From NCBI GenBank assembly GCA_048421225.1, contig DBFNRV010000043.1, positions 1 to 14,031 on the forward strand: a DNA stretch of 14,031 nt. The letters run 5' to 3'. A program made the position numbers and the translations under genes. The notes beneath the pieces are model-generated. The model saw nothing but the letters and a program-made list of their open reading frames with translations. It was not told where the DNA came from and made no database searches. The stretch comes from UMGS946 sp048421225. GTDB taxonomy: Bacteria; Bacillota; Clostridia; Christensenellales; CAG-138. Of this stretch, positions 1 through 6,355 are shown in pieces (positions within the stretch are counted from its first letter, which is position 1; each line of letters opens with the position of its first letter).

Positions 1-22
1 TTCCATTTTTTTCTAATTGAGC

Positions 23-28
23 TATAAT
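23..28 (+). promoter_or_regulatory. Probable -10 box for the HTH regulator gene
   Basis: A perfect TATAAT lies 35 bases before the ATG at 64. A -35 box with normal 17-nt spacing would fall at the very edge of the window, so only half of the promoter can be inspected. Confidence 0.4.
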
Positions 29-63
29 ATGTTGATTTTACATATTAAGGAGTTAATAACAGC

Positions 64-1530
64 ATGTCAGCTTTTGGTGACAAACTCAGATTATACATTG
101 ATAAAAGCGGTGAAAGCATTTACCAGCTCGCAAAACGGTCGGGCGTTGAACGCACATCAATACACAAGGCCATATCGGGGTCAAGAATACTTAACCAGGA
201 CGGTTTTGACAGGCTAATAGAGCTGCTCAAGCTTACCCCCGCTGAAAAGCAGGATCTGATCAGCAGTTATGAGATTGCCAAACAGGGCGAAGACGTATAT
301 CACCGCCGATGCAAAATGGCCGCCATGCTCAACGGTTTGGCCGCGCTGCCCTACAAGGAGTTTAACAGCCCCGTAGCCGGATTTAAGGTGGATATGGTCA
401 GCCAATCGTTTGACCGTATAGAGCTGATAAAGGGAAAGTATGAGATCTATAACCTGATGCGTACGGCGGTGCTAGAGGAGATATCGGACCAGCATACGCC
501 GACGGTGTGTACAAATATACGCTTCAGCGATCAGTTCATGGCTGACACTACCTCGTTAATCTACATGTCCACGGGAGGAAAGCTTACCATTAAGCACATA
601 CTTCGATTTGCACGCCACAGCGATTCATATTCAGGCAACTACAACATGGACAGGCTGTCGGAAGTGCTGCCCATGGTCCTGTATGTAGGCAGCGGCTATA
701 AGCCTTATTATTTTTATGACGACTACGACAGCGCGAACGATATAACGCTGCTGGCGCCATACTACATAATAACCTGTAAGCGCGTTATAACCGTATCCGC
801 GGATTATCAGAAGGCGGTCGCCTTCAGCGATCCTGAAATGGTCCGTAGCTATCAGGAATCCTTCGATATGGCGATTAAACGCTGCCATCCCCTCATTAGC
901 TACCTAAGCGGTCCCCTGGAAGCAATAAACTACCTTAAGGAGTATGAATCAAGCCTGAATCAGCCTATATATAAGTTTGAGGCAATCCCATGCTTTGCGC
1001 TATTCTTCAGTCCGCAGCTGATAAAAAAGAAGATACGTCCCAACGTGCCAAACGGCGGCGAGCTGGCGCGCCTGATGAGCATGCGCTGCGAAGCCATGCG
1101 CGCCTCATTCAATATGAACGTCATGTTCTTTTCCGAATCTGGCTTAAACCATTTTACAGATACAGGCACGCTTTTTGACATTTCATCCGATATCGCCCTT
1201 CCCTTTACGGCTCAAGAGCGGCTTAAGCTGCTCCGCGATCTGAAAAAATCGATTGATTGCGGGAATAATAGGGCGATCGCCGTGAACCCCGCCCGTCTCA
1301 ATATCTCAAACAGGATATCAATTTCTTACACCGAAACCGGAGGGATCCTGTTTTCGGGCTACAACGATGAAGGCGGCGACTACGTCATCCTTCTTCTAAA
1401 GGAAGAGGGCGTCGTAAGATCCATAAGCGACTTTTTGGCTTACCTGCCCCAAAGCGACCTAGTTCTAAACCCTGAGCAGAGCGCCGCGATAATTGACGGG
1501 TGCATCAAAAGGCTCGAATCAGCGCTATAG
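64..1530 (+). CDS. XRE-type helix-turn-helix regulator with large unrecognised C-terminal region
   Basis: The 488-residue protein starts at ATG 64, ten bases after an AAGGAG ribosome binding site at 48-53. Residues 1-60 look like an XRE/lambda-repressor-type DNA-binding domain: after an amphipathic helix comes the pattern SIYQLAKRSGVERTSIHKAI (about residues 18-37), typical of the two HTH helices. The remaining roughly 400 residues are soluble, with no membrane segment and no enzyme motif that I recognise; they may be a ligand- or partner-sensing region. Large one-domain-HTH regulators of this general build occur in Clostridia, often as several paralogues, but I cannot name a subfamily. The gene is alone: a strong terminator follows within 30 bases, and the next gene, spo0A-like, lies about 530 bases away on the other strand. 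DNA binding is well supported; the target and signal are unknown. Confidence 0.85.
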   Translation: MSAFGDKLRLYIDKSGESIYQLAKRSGVERTSIHKAISGSRILNQDGFDRLIELLKLTPAEKQDLISSYEIAKQGEDVYHRRCKMAAMLNGLAALPYKEFNSPVAGFKVDMVSQSFDRIELIKGKYEIYNLMRTAVLEEISDQHTPTVCTNIRFSDQFMADTTSLIYMSTGGKLTIKHILRFARHSDSYSGNYNMDRLSEVLPMVLYVGSGYKPYYFYDDYDSANDITLLAPYYIITCKRVITVSADYQKAVAFSDPEMVRSYQESFDMAIKRCHPLISYLSGPLEAINYLKEYESSLNQPIYKFEAIPCFALFFSPQLIKKKIRPNVPNGGELARLMSMRCEAMRASFNMNVMFFSESGLNHFTDTGTLFDISSDIALPFTAQERLKLLRDLKKSIDCGNNRAIAVNPARLNISNRISISYTETGGILFSGYNDEGGDYVILLLKEEGVVRSISDFLAYLPQSDLVLNPEQSAAIIDGCIKRLESAL

Positions 1531-1558
1531 CTACTGGCTTAAAAACCCCAGAATATAT

Positions 1559-1596
1559 AAAAGATCCCGCAATCCCCCATTGCGGGATCTTTTTTT
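1559..1596 (+). terminator. Intrinsic terminator after the HTH regulator
   Basis: A perfect 14-bp stem is formed by 1559-1572 (AAAAGATCCCGCAA) and 1580-1593, with a 7-nt C-rich loop and a run of T starting inside the 3' arm. It begins 28 bases after the stop codon at 1530. Because A residues precede the 5' arm, it could also work in the reverse direction. Confidence 0.9.
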
Positions 1597-1599
1597 GAA

Positions 1600-2063
1600 C
1601 GCCAATGCGCTGGCTGCACACGCGAAGGTGTAAAAGCGATACAAACTGATATCAACCATATGCTGATGCAAAGGGTCTGCTCCGCGTGCGCATGCAAACG
1701 CATTGACCGTCCTACCAAAAATTACCATACTATTTTATAGAACCGCTCTATCCCGAACAATATGTGCCCCAAATTGTGGCGCTGGTTCTCAATACGCAGA
1801 GGCGGGAAGCGTCCGCCCGCCTCTCGCCCCTGCGATATATGGAGGTTGGTTAAGAGCCCTCAGTTGACAAAGGGCCACACGTCCCAACAGGACGGCATTC
1901 CGCTATTTCCGCTTAACCGCCGGTCCCGCCCAGCCAAAAGCGCGGTAAATTCGCGCGGGCCAAGTTATGGTTTAAGACGGGACCGGGGTTTAGTTGAGGC
2001 ACGCTGAACGAAATGGCTGTGTGCGCCTTTGGCAACTGAGGGTATAGGTCATGGCCATTGTTT
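1600..2063. other. Gene-free intergenic region with two inverted repeats
   Basis: I see no convincing gene on either strand; short frames here lack ribosome binding sites and recognisable content. Two structures stand out. A 9-bp perfect inverted repeat, AGAGGCGGG at 1798-1806 with its complement at 1816-1824, has no T-run on either side. A nested repeat has outer arms CCGGTCCCG at 1920-1928 and CGGGACCGG at 1978-1986, with inner arms GCGCG at 1940-1944 and CGCGC at 1952-1956. Either could end transcription from the spo0A-like gene inefficiently, or belong to an unannotated RNA. Confidence 0.4.
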
Positions 2064-2870
2064 TCAAATAACGCTCTGGATTTCGGACCGCGGACTTTTT
2101 TCCCGCTCGGCGTCCATGATAAGCTTGTCCCCAACAAGGGCTATGAATTCTCCGTTTGTCGGCTTGTCATTCTTTGAATAGATGTTGTATCCAAAGAGCT
2201 GATTGATGTTTTCGATCTTCCCGCGTGTCCATGCCACCTCGATTGCGTGGCGTATTGCGCGCTCCACCTTTGATGGTGATGTGTTAAAACGTTTTGCGAT
2301 CCCTGGATACAGTTCCTTCGTTATCCTGTTGATAATCTCAGGCGTGTAGTAAACCATCCTTATAGCTTCCCTCAGGTAGTGATAACCCTTTATATGTGCG
2401 GGAATGCCTATTGTAAGGAATACGGACGTTATCTTTTCATCCAGCGTGCGCGGCGCGGAGCTGAGTGAACATACCTGAGATTTTCCCGCATAGGAGTTTT
2501 CAAGCAGGTCCGTCATCCTCTTGTACAGCGTTTCAGGCTCAACCGGCTTGACCATAAAGTATTTTGCCCCAAGTATGCAGGCCCGCCTTACCATATCCTC
2601 CTGGCGCATGGCGCTTATCATAATTACCATTGGAGGAACCTCTACCAATCCCAGATTGAGCTGCTCAAGCACGCCAAATCCGTCCACGCGCGGCATTATC
2701 AGTTCCGTTATCAGCGCGTCGTACCGGTTTGAAGGCAGTGCGTTTAGCGCTTCAAAGCCGTCCGCTACACAATCGACCTGCTGAATGCACTCCTGCGCCG
2801 TCAAATAGTCCCGCAGTTGTGTCTGAAAATGGGTATTACTGTCTGCGATTAGAACACGATATTTTTTCAT
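2064..2870 (-). CDS. spo0A: Spo0A sporulation response regulator with non-canonical receiver
   Basis: This is a Spo0A homologue of 268 residues, the family's normal size. The C-terminal part (about 143-255) carries the Spo0A DNA-binding signature, including PAHIKGY, YPGIAKRFNT and VERAIRHAIEVAW, so it should bind 0A boxes and act as a master sporulation/stationary-phase regulator. The N-terminal receiver is collinear with B. subtilis Spo0A: Asp10 is kept, the second acidic residue (Asp11) is Ser, the phospho-acceptor Asp56 is Glu (codon GAA, 2703-2705), Thr84 is replaced by Ser86, and the lysine is kept as Lys108. Glu at the acceptor site plus loss of an acidic metal ligand predicts no normal phosphorylation, perhaps a constitutively active-like form. 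I chose ATG 2870 because AGGGGG at 2879-2884 is 8 bases upstream; an in-frame ATG at 2876 is only 2 bases from it. The gene is monocistronic here, with no spoIVB alongside. Confidence 0.95.
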   Translation of the reverse strand: MKKYRVLIADSNTHFQTQLRDYLTAQECIQQVDCVADGFEALNALPSNRYDALITELIMPRVDGFGVLEQLNLGLVEVPPMVIMISAMRQEDMVRRACILGAKYFMVKPVEPETLYKRMTDLLENSYAGKSQVCSLSSAPRTLDEKITSVFLTIGIPAHIKGYHYLREAIRMVYYTPEIINRITKELYPGIAKRFNTSPSKVERAIRHAIEVAWTRGKIENINQLFGYNIYSKNDKPTNGEFIALVGDKLIMDAEREKSPRSEIQSVI

Positions 2871-2878
2871 ATTCATTT

Positions 2879-2884
2879 CCCCCT
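2879..2884 (-). promoter_or_regulatory. Ribosome binding site deciding the spo0A start
   Basis: AGGGGG on the minus strand lies 8 bases before ATG 2870 but only 2 bases before the in-frame ATG 2876, which favours the inner start. With that start, the receiver residues take the same numbers as in B. subtilis Spo0A up to residue 12 and at position 56. Confidence 0.6.
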
Positions 2885-3141
2885 AAATATTTTTGTAAGC
2901 TACGGTAAAACAGGGTATCAATCTGAAGTTTTTAAGACTTTTTTGTTTCTCGTATGTATTGTATAACAATAAAATCTGCGGCGCTATGTCCTTTAATACA
3001 AATTAACGAATGAATGTATCGTATACTTCACGATTATGCACGAATAATGATACGGCTAAAAAAACCTTTTTTTCGCAATAGTCCAAATGCCTGAAAAGTC
3101 CTTTTAAATGGCCATTTTTCGAGATTTCTTATATATGACGC

Positions 3142-3170
3142 TTGCAAAAACGGATATATAGTCGTATAAT
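3142..3170 (+). promoter_or_regulatory. Sigma-A-type promoter of the ribU transcript
   Basis: TTGCAA at 3142-3147, a 17-nt spacer, and a perfect TATAAT at 3165-3170 stand directly before the FMN aptamer. A start site about 7 bases downstream of the -10 box would fall within the first bases of the P1 helix, as expected for a riboswitch leader. Confidence 0.8.
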
Positions 3171-3171
3171 T

Positions 3172-3479
3172 ATAACGGCTTCGGGGCGGGGTGAGATTCC
3201 CCACCGGCGGTGATGCGGCATTATGCCGACGAGCCCGCAAGCGACAGTTTGTATACATTTATGCATGCTGCCGCCGAGCCGGTTAGAACCCGGCGCCGAC
3301 GGTTGCGGCGACGCTTTTGCGGACCGTTTGTAACGCGTATTATTTGTTCCTAAATGGTTGCTTTTTTGCATTTTAACGTGAAACAAATAATCAACGGCAG
3401 ATTTCTGACGGTATTTGCGTTAACAGACGCTTCGCATAGCTGTATATCGCTGTTAAAGTCCGGATGGGAGAGGCGTTAT
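3172..3479 (+). ncRNA. FMN riboswitch (RFN element) with long P6 insertion
   Basis: The conserved RFN blocks occur in order: GGGGCGGGGTGA and ATTCCCCACCGGCGGTGAT at about 3183-3214, GAGCCCGCAAGCG at 3231-3243, GGTTAGAACCCGG ending in GCCGAC at 3281-3300, and AAAGTCCGGATGGGAGAGG at 3455-3473. P1 is closed by ATAACG at 3172-3177 with CGTTAT at 3474-3479. P6 is CCGAC (3296-3300) with GTCCGG (3458-3463). These normally lie close together but are here separated by about 157 bases that fold on their own (see findings). The RNA binds FMN and normally turns off riboflavin uptake or synthesis genes; here it precedes ribU. The identification is secure; the exact size of the functional RNA is inferred. 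Confidence 0.95.
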
Positions 3480-3491
3480 GCTTTTTATTGC

Positions 3492-3521
3492 GCTCCGAAT
3501 TATGTAATGCGGGGCTTTTTT
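3492..3521 (+). terminator. Riboswitch expression-platform terminator
   Basis: GCTCCG (3492-3497) pairs with CGGGGC (3510-3515), with an inner A/T stem (ATT 3499-3501 with AAT 3506-3508), and six T residues follow at 3516-3521. It starts 12 bases after the aptamer. The aptamer's 3' GGAG (3467-3470) could pair with CTCC (3493-3496) as an anti-terminator. This fits FMN-induced transcription termination before ribU. Confidence 0.75.
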
Positions 3522-3608
3522 GTTCCCGTAATTCAGGCCCTCGAAGCGGCGCGCGACAGCGGATTAACCGCTTTGGATGGGGGACAAAAATCGATGGGAG
3601 GCTATAAA

Positions 3609-4199
3609 ATGAGATCCACACGCGTAATTCGACTGGTCAAAATGTCCCTGCTTGCCGCGCTCAGCATAGTGCTGGTGTTTGTAAGCCACTTCTCAATCTT
3701 TCCTTCGGCTCCGTTTTTGGAATACGATATGGCCGATATACCCATACTGATAGGCACCTTCATGTTCGGTCCGTGGCATGGCCTTATCCTGACGGCGGCA
3801 GTAAGCCTGCTTCAATGGCTTCTGATATCCCCGCAGAGCGGTTGGGTAGGCGCGGTAATGCATCTGTTTGCGACAGGCGCTTTCACAATCGTAGCTGGGC
3901 TGATATATCAGAGGCGGCATAACATCAAGGGTGCGATAACCGCGCTTTTATGCGGCTCCCTGGCAATGATAATAGCCATGGTACCCATGAATATCTTTAT
4001 ATCGCCGTTCTTTGTAATGCTTATGATGGGCTACGAATCCTACAGCGACGCCCAATCGTTCTACGTTGACAACTTCCTGCTCATAAGCTTTGCCTTTAAC
4101 ATAATTAAAGCGCTGGGCAACGCTCTGTTGACGTTTCTGCTTTATAAATCCGCAGGCAAGGCGCTTAACCTGATAGGCCGCGACAAAACGCCTGCATGA
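3609..4199 (+). CDS. ribU: Riboflavin ECF transporter S-component, RibU family
   Basis: The 196-residue protein is very hydrophobic with about five to six membrane segments (near 12-28, 45-72, 78-100, 110-140 and 160-188). It has the size and layout of RibU, the substrate-binding subunit of an energy-coupling-factor transporter. The stretch FLEYDMADIPILIGTFMFGP after the first helix matches the RibU pattern of an acidic residue before the second helix followed by a Gly-Pro. It imports riboflavin and must dock with a shared EcfA/A'/T module encoded elsewhere. The start is ATG 3609, 7 bases after GGGAGG (3596-3601); the longer open frame back to 3354 runs through the riboswitch and terminator and is not coding. 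The FMN riboswitch upstream independently supports the riboflavin assignment. Confidence 0.93.
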   Translation: MRSTRVIRLVKMSLLAALSIVLVFVSHFSIFPSAPFLEYDMADIPILIGTFMFGPWHGLILTAAVSLLQWLLISPQSGWVGAVMHLFATGAFTIVAGLIYQRRHNIKGAITALLCGSLAMIIAMVPMNIFISPFFVMLMMGYESYSDAQSFYVDNFLLISFAFNIIKALGNALLTFLLYKSAGKALNLIGRDKTPA

Positions 4200-4221
4200 C
4201 GCGGTTGTGCTTTACGCAATG

Positions 4222-4273
4222 GCGGGGGCGGGCCGTTTTGCCCCCGCGGCCGGCCGCGCGGCGGCAAAACGGC
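4222..4273 (+). repeat. Overlapping GC-rich hairpins after ribU
   Basis: Two mutually exclusive stems share sequence. GCGGGGGC (4222-4229) pairs with GCCCCCGC (4240-4247). Alternatively GCCGTTTTGCC (4232-4242) pairs with GGCAAAACGGC (4263-4273) around an almost fully self-complementary CGCGGCCGGCCGCG core, giving a hairpin of about 42 bases. No T-run follows, so it is not a textbook terminator, although its position 23 bases after the ribU stop suggests mRNA 3'-end formation or protection. Confidence 0.6.
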
Positions 4274-5245
4274 TTGCGAATGGGACGCGCCACATACAGT
4301 ATACATAATATTAGGGCTGGGGAAATGGATATGTATAATACATAAGGCCTTGTATATTACTGCTTGGATTGAAACGCCGCTCTTCAGAGCAAAACGGATA
4401 TCGCGCTTTACCGCCGGAGCCGTAAGCGCCCCGGGCAACGCCGGCATGCTTTTTTTCATATGCCACGGCGCGCCCAAATGCCGCAAGCGCCAAGAAAGGC
4501 CGGCGGCATTGCGGCCAAATCGTCCATAACCGTATACAATGGTACCTTTATTCTTGATTACGCCGCCTTGGGGATACTGTCCGCGTACTTTATCAAGCCA
4601 GAGGACTTTAATCATATTTTTGAGTAGCTTCACGAATAATGAAATATATCCAATAATTTATTTGCATACCAATAAAGCACAAAGGTTTTCGTAAGATAAA
4701 CGCGGGGACGGGGGAATGCCTGCATGCGCGGGAGGGTTTCCTAAAGACACAGGTGGTTTGCGCGCCGGCATACCAGTTTATATTACCTGTATTGACGAAG
4801 CGGAGAAGCCGCATCCCGTATATAAAACATTCCAACCTCGGCTGCGCATTGCATTTATCATAAGGACATATACGACTCAAGCCAATAGCTGAAATTAATA
4901 CCGTCTTGCGTTAATAATGCAAAAAGCGCCGTCCTTAAGCCGAAAGAACCGCCTAGATGCGGCGGGCTGGTCCCGTTTTGATGAGATAAAGGATACCCGA
5001 TATCTAAAATCCAAGGTGAGTGCTGCGCCGCTAAAAACGCGTCAGCCGAATTAAAAGCAATAGCTGCGGATATTATCCGCGGCGACGGCTGCGGCGGAAT
5101 TGCATGATGGCCGCTGCGTCAGTCCTGTTGTGCTGAAAAAGTCAGTATTTATAATGGCTTTTGGCGTTTTTAGACTTTTAGGCACTTCAAAACATAGTGC
5201 TATTTTTTATTACCTGAAACCCAAAACACAACTTAAAAGCTCCTG
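4274..5245. other. Intergenic stretch without a recognisable gene
   Basis: Nearly 1 kb lacks a convincing coding region. The longest open frame (minus strand, 4142-4633, GTG start) overlaps the end of ribU and the GC-rich hairpin, has no ribosome binding site and no familiar motif; I do not accept it. Small palindromes occur: ATGTATAATACAT at 4331-4343 and GCGGAT/ATCCGC at 5066-5080. AT- and GC-rich patches alternate, which suits decayed genes or an unannotated RNA, but I cannot tell which. Confidence 0.35.
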
Positions 5246-5246
5246 C

Positions 5247-5294
5247 CCCGTTTTATAAAGTACCACGCAAGCCTCATGAAACGGGACTTTTTTT
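5247..5294 (+). terminator. Possible intrinsic terminator of an unknown upstream transcript
   Basis: CCCGTTT (5247-5253) pairs with AAACGGG (5279-5285), followed by seven T at 5288-5294. The 25-base loop is large, so strength is doubtful. No gene precedes it on this strand for more than 1 kb, so if real it ends a non-coding or decayed transcript. Confidence 0.4.
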
Positions 5295-5313
5295 ACAAGT
5301 GATTGTCAAACCC

Positions 5314-5640
5314 TTAAATCTTTTTACCAGACATTTTAACGAGTTGGGCACCATTTGAGGCGCCACAATTTATATTTCCAGTTGGTACATACGGAACGTC
5401 AGAGGCATGTTTGACCGGCGATGGTGTGAAGATATGGCTATGTCTTTCCCATATTCTCAAACAGGCCCATCCGCTCCATTCAATATGTCCTAAACGTCGG
5501 CATTAAGGCCACATAGGACCCACCTCATTGTCGTAACTCCTTAAAGGAGCGTAACCGCCCCGCCTGTGGCGTTCACGGGAGATTTGGGTGTTCCACAACA
5601 AGCGGTTTGAGTGATGTGTACACTCAAACACTGCCTGCCA
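5314..5640 (-). pseudogene. Possible decayed reading frame of unknown family
   Basis: One minus-strand frame stays open from 5640 to a TAA at 5314 except for a single in-frame TAA (5503-5505), giving segments of about 45 and 62 codons. The upstream part contains RSYDNEVGPM and the downstream part VPTGNINCGASNGAQLVKM; I do not recognise either. The frame begins after another stop at 5641-5643 and has no start codon at its head. An AAGGAG eight bases before an ATG near 5528 opens only a 12-codon frame in another register. It may be a gene remnant, a conserved RNA that happens to be open, or chance. It lies just downstream of the pyrophosphatase-like gene on the same strand. Confidence 0.25.
5605..5629. 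repeat. Perfect 9-bp inverted repeat
   Basis: GTTTGAGTG (5605-5613) and CACTCAAAC (5621-5629) flank a 7-base spacer. The repeat sits 32 bases beyond the stop of the minus-strand pyrophosphatase-like gene. It lacks a T-run, so it is a weak terminator candidate; it could equally be a protein-binding site. Confidence 0.5.
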
Positions 5641-5660
5641 CTATTGAAACGGCGAAATGT

Positions 5661-6011
5661 TCACGGCCTTCGTATAAGGATTCCTTTCATATAATCTGTT
5701 TCATTATGCGTTTGATATACGATTTCTTTTTCATTTTCCGTACAGCCAATTAAAATTTTTATTTCCGAATCGCGTTTCATTAAATCAATAATACACATGA
5801 TTGCGTCAATCTGCTTTCTTTCATCCGTTCCCACCCACACATCGATACCCCCGCCATCCATTGAGGATGTGTTATCTAAATAGCCATAGTCAACCCTGTA
5901 AATGAAATCAGGAAACCTCGGATGAGCCGTTCCCCTTGGTCTATCTATTATAATTTTGGATTCACTCACTATTCTATTAAACGCACACCAAAAACTCTCA
6001 TTTGTTTCCAT
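5661..6011 (-). CDS. Short inorganic-pyrophosphatase-like protein
   Basis: The 116-residue protein resembles family I soluble inorganic pyrophosphatases over the core strands: DRPRGTAHPRFPDFIYRVDY (23-42) then GYL, and MDGGGIDVWVG (51-61), which corresponds to the signature DGDPVDV of E. coli Ppa. It is much shorter than the usual 170-180 residues and lacks the C-terminal helices. In the signature, the first and third aspartates are kept (Asp52, Asp57) but the middle catalytic one (Asp67 of E. coli) is Gly54, so pyrophosphate hydrolysis is uncertain. A later MKRDSEIKIL keeps the lysine of the active-site strand. Small proteins of this type occur in Clostridia and are usually annotated as inorganic pyrophosphatase. 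I chose ATG 6011, six bases after GGGGG; ATGs at 6017 and 6029 are alternatives. It has its own promoter and no partner gene. Confidence 0.8.
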   Translation of the reverse strand: METNESFWCAFNRIVSESKIIIDRPRGTAHPRFPDFIYRVDYGYLDNTSSMDGGGIDVWVGTDERKQIDAIMCIIDLMKRDSEIKILIGCTENEKEIVYQTHNETDYMKGILIRRP

Positions 6012-6041
6012 GGCCATCCCCCGCAACATAATGTTTTGGCA

Positions 6042-6070
6042 ATTCTAACGTTTCAGATCATATATGTCAA
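6042..6070 (-). promoter_or_regulatory. Consensus sigma-A promoter of the pyrophosphatase-like gene
   Basis: On the minus strand a perfect TTGACA (6065-6070), a 17-nt spacer and TAGAAT (6042-6047) lie 31 bases before the start codon. It is the closest match to the consensus among the promoters I found in this window. Confidence 0.8.
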
Positions 6071-6342
6071 ATATGGGCGCATTGTCATAACAGTGCTCAT
6101 ATGCCTATATTTTATCTGGGCGCCAAACAGGGCGCCCTGTCCGCACCTTTCGCATGGGATATTCTATCTCAATTTCAATAACTATGCGCTAACTATTCAC
6201 TTTTTTGATTTGCAAGAGGCCTGTCGGAAAGATAATTATTTTTTATAACTATGTCGTAATTGTGAACATCTCTTGTTAATGCGGTGGCGCGTACCAGCTA
6301 TTGAAACATTTATGTTAAAATTAAATGACCATCTTTAAATTT
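6071..6342. other. Intergenic region before the FtsX-type permease
   Basis: No gene is visible. The region is AT-rich and must carry the permease promoter. TTGCAA at 6210-6215, followed after 15 bases by GATAAT or after 17 bases by TAATTA, is a weak candidate only. Nothing resembling a two-component-regulated operator is evident. Confidence 0.35.
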
Positions 6343-6355
6343 AGGAGGGCGTACT

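Noticed and set aside
1762..2007. Plus-strand open frame of 81 codons
   Set aside because: Arg/Pro-rich low-quality composition, no ribosome binding site, and it spans two inverted repeats.
3354..3608. N-terminal extension of ribU
   Set aside because: It would run through the FMN aptamer and its terminator; a proper ribosome binding site precedes ATG 3609.
4142..4633. Minus-strand open frame of 163 codons
   Set aside because: It overlaps the end of ribU and the GC-rich hairpin, begins with GTG without a ribosome binding site, and shows no recognisable motif.
4608..4880. Minus-strand open frame of 90 codons, with a segment reading TGNIN also seen in the frame at 5314-5640
   Set aside because: The start is TTG without a ribosome binding site; the shared five residues are too short to show relationship.
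5300..5660. 6S RNA, tmRNA, RNase P RNA or T-box leader
   Set aside because: None of the conserved sequence blocks of these RNAs could be found on either strand.
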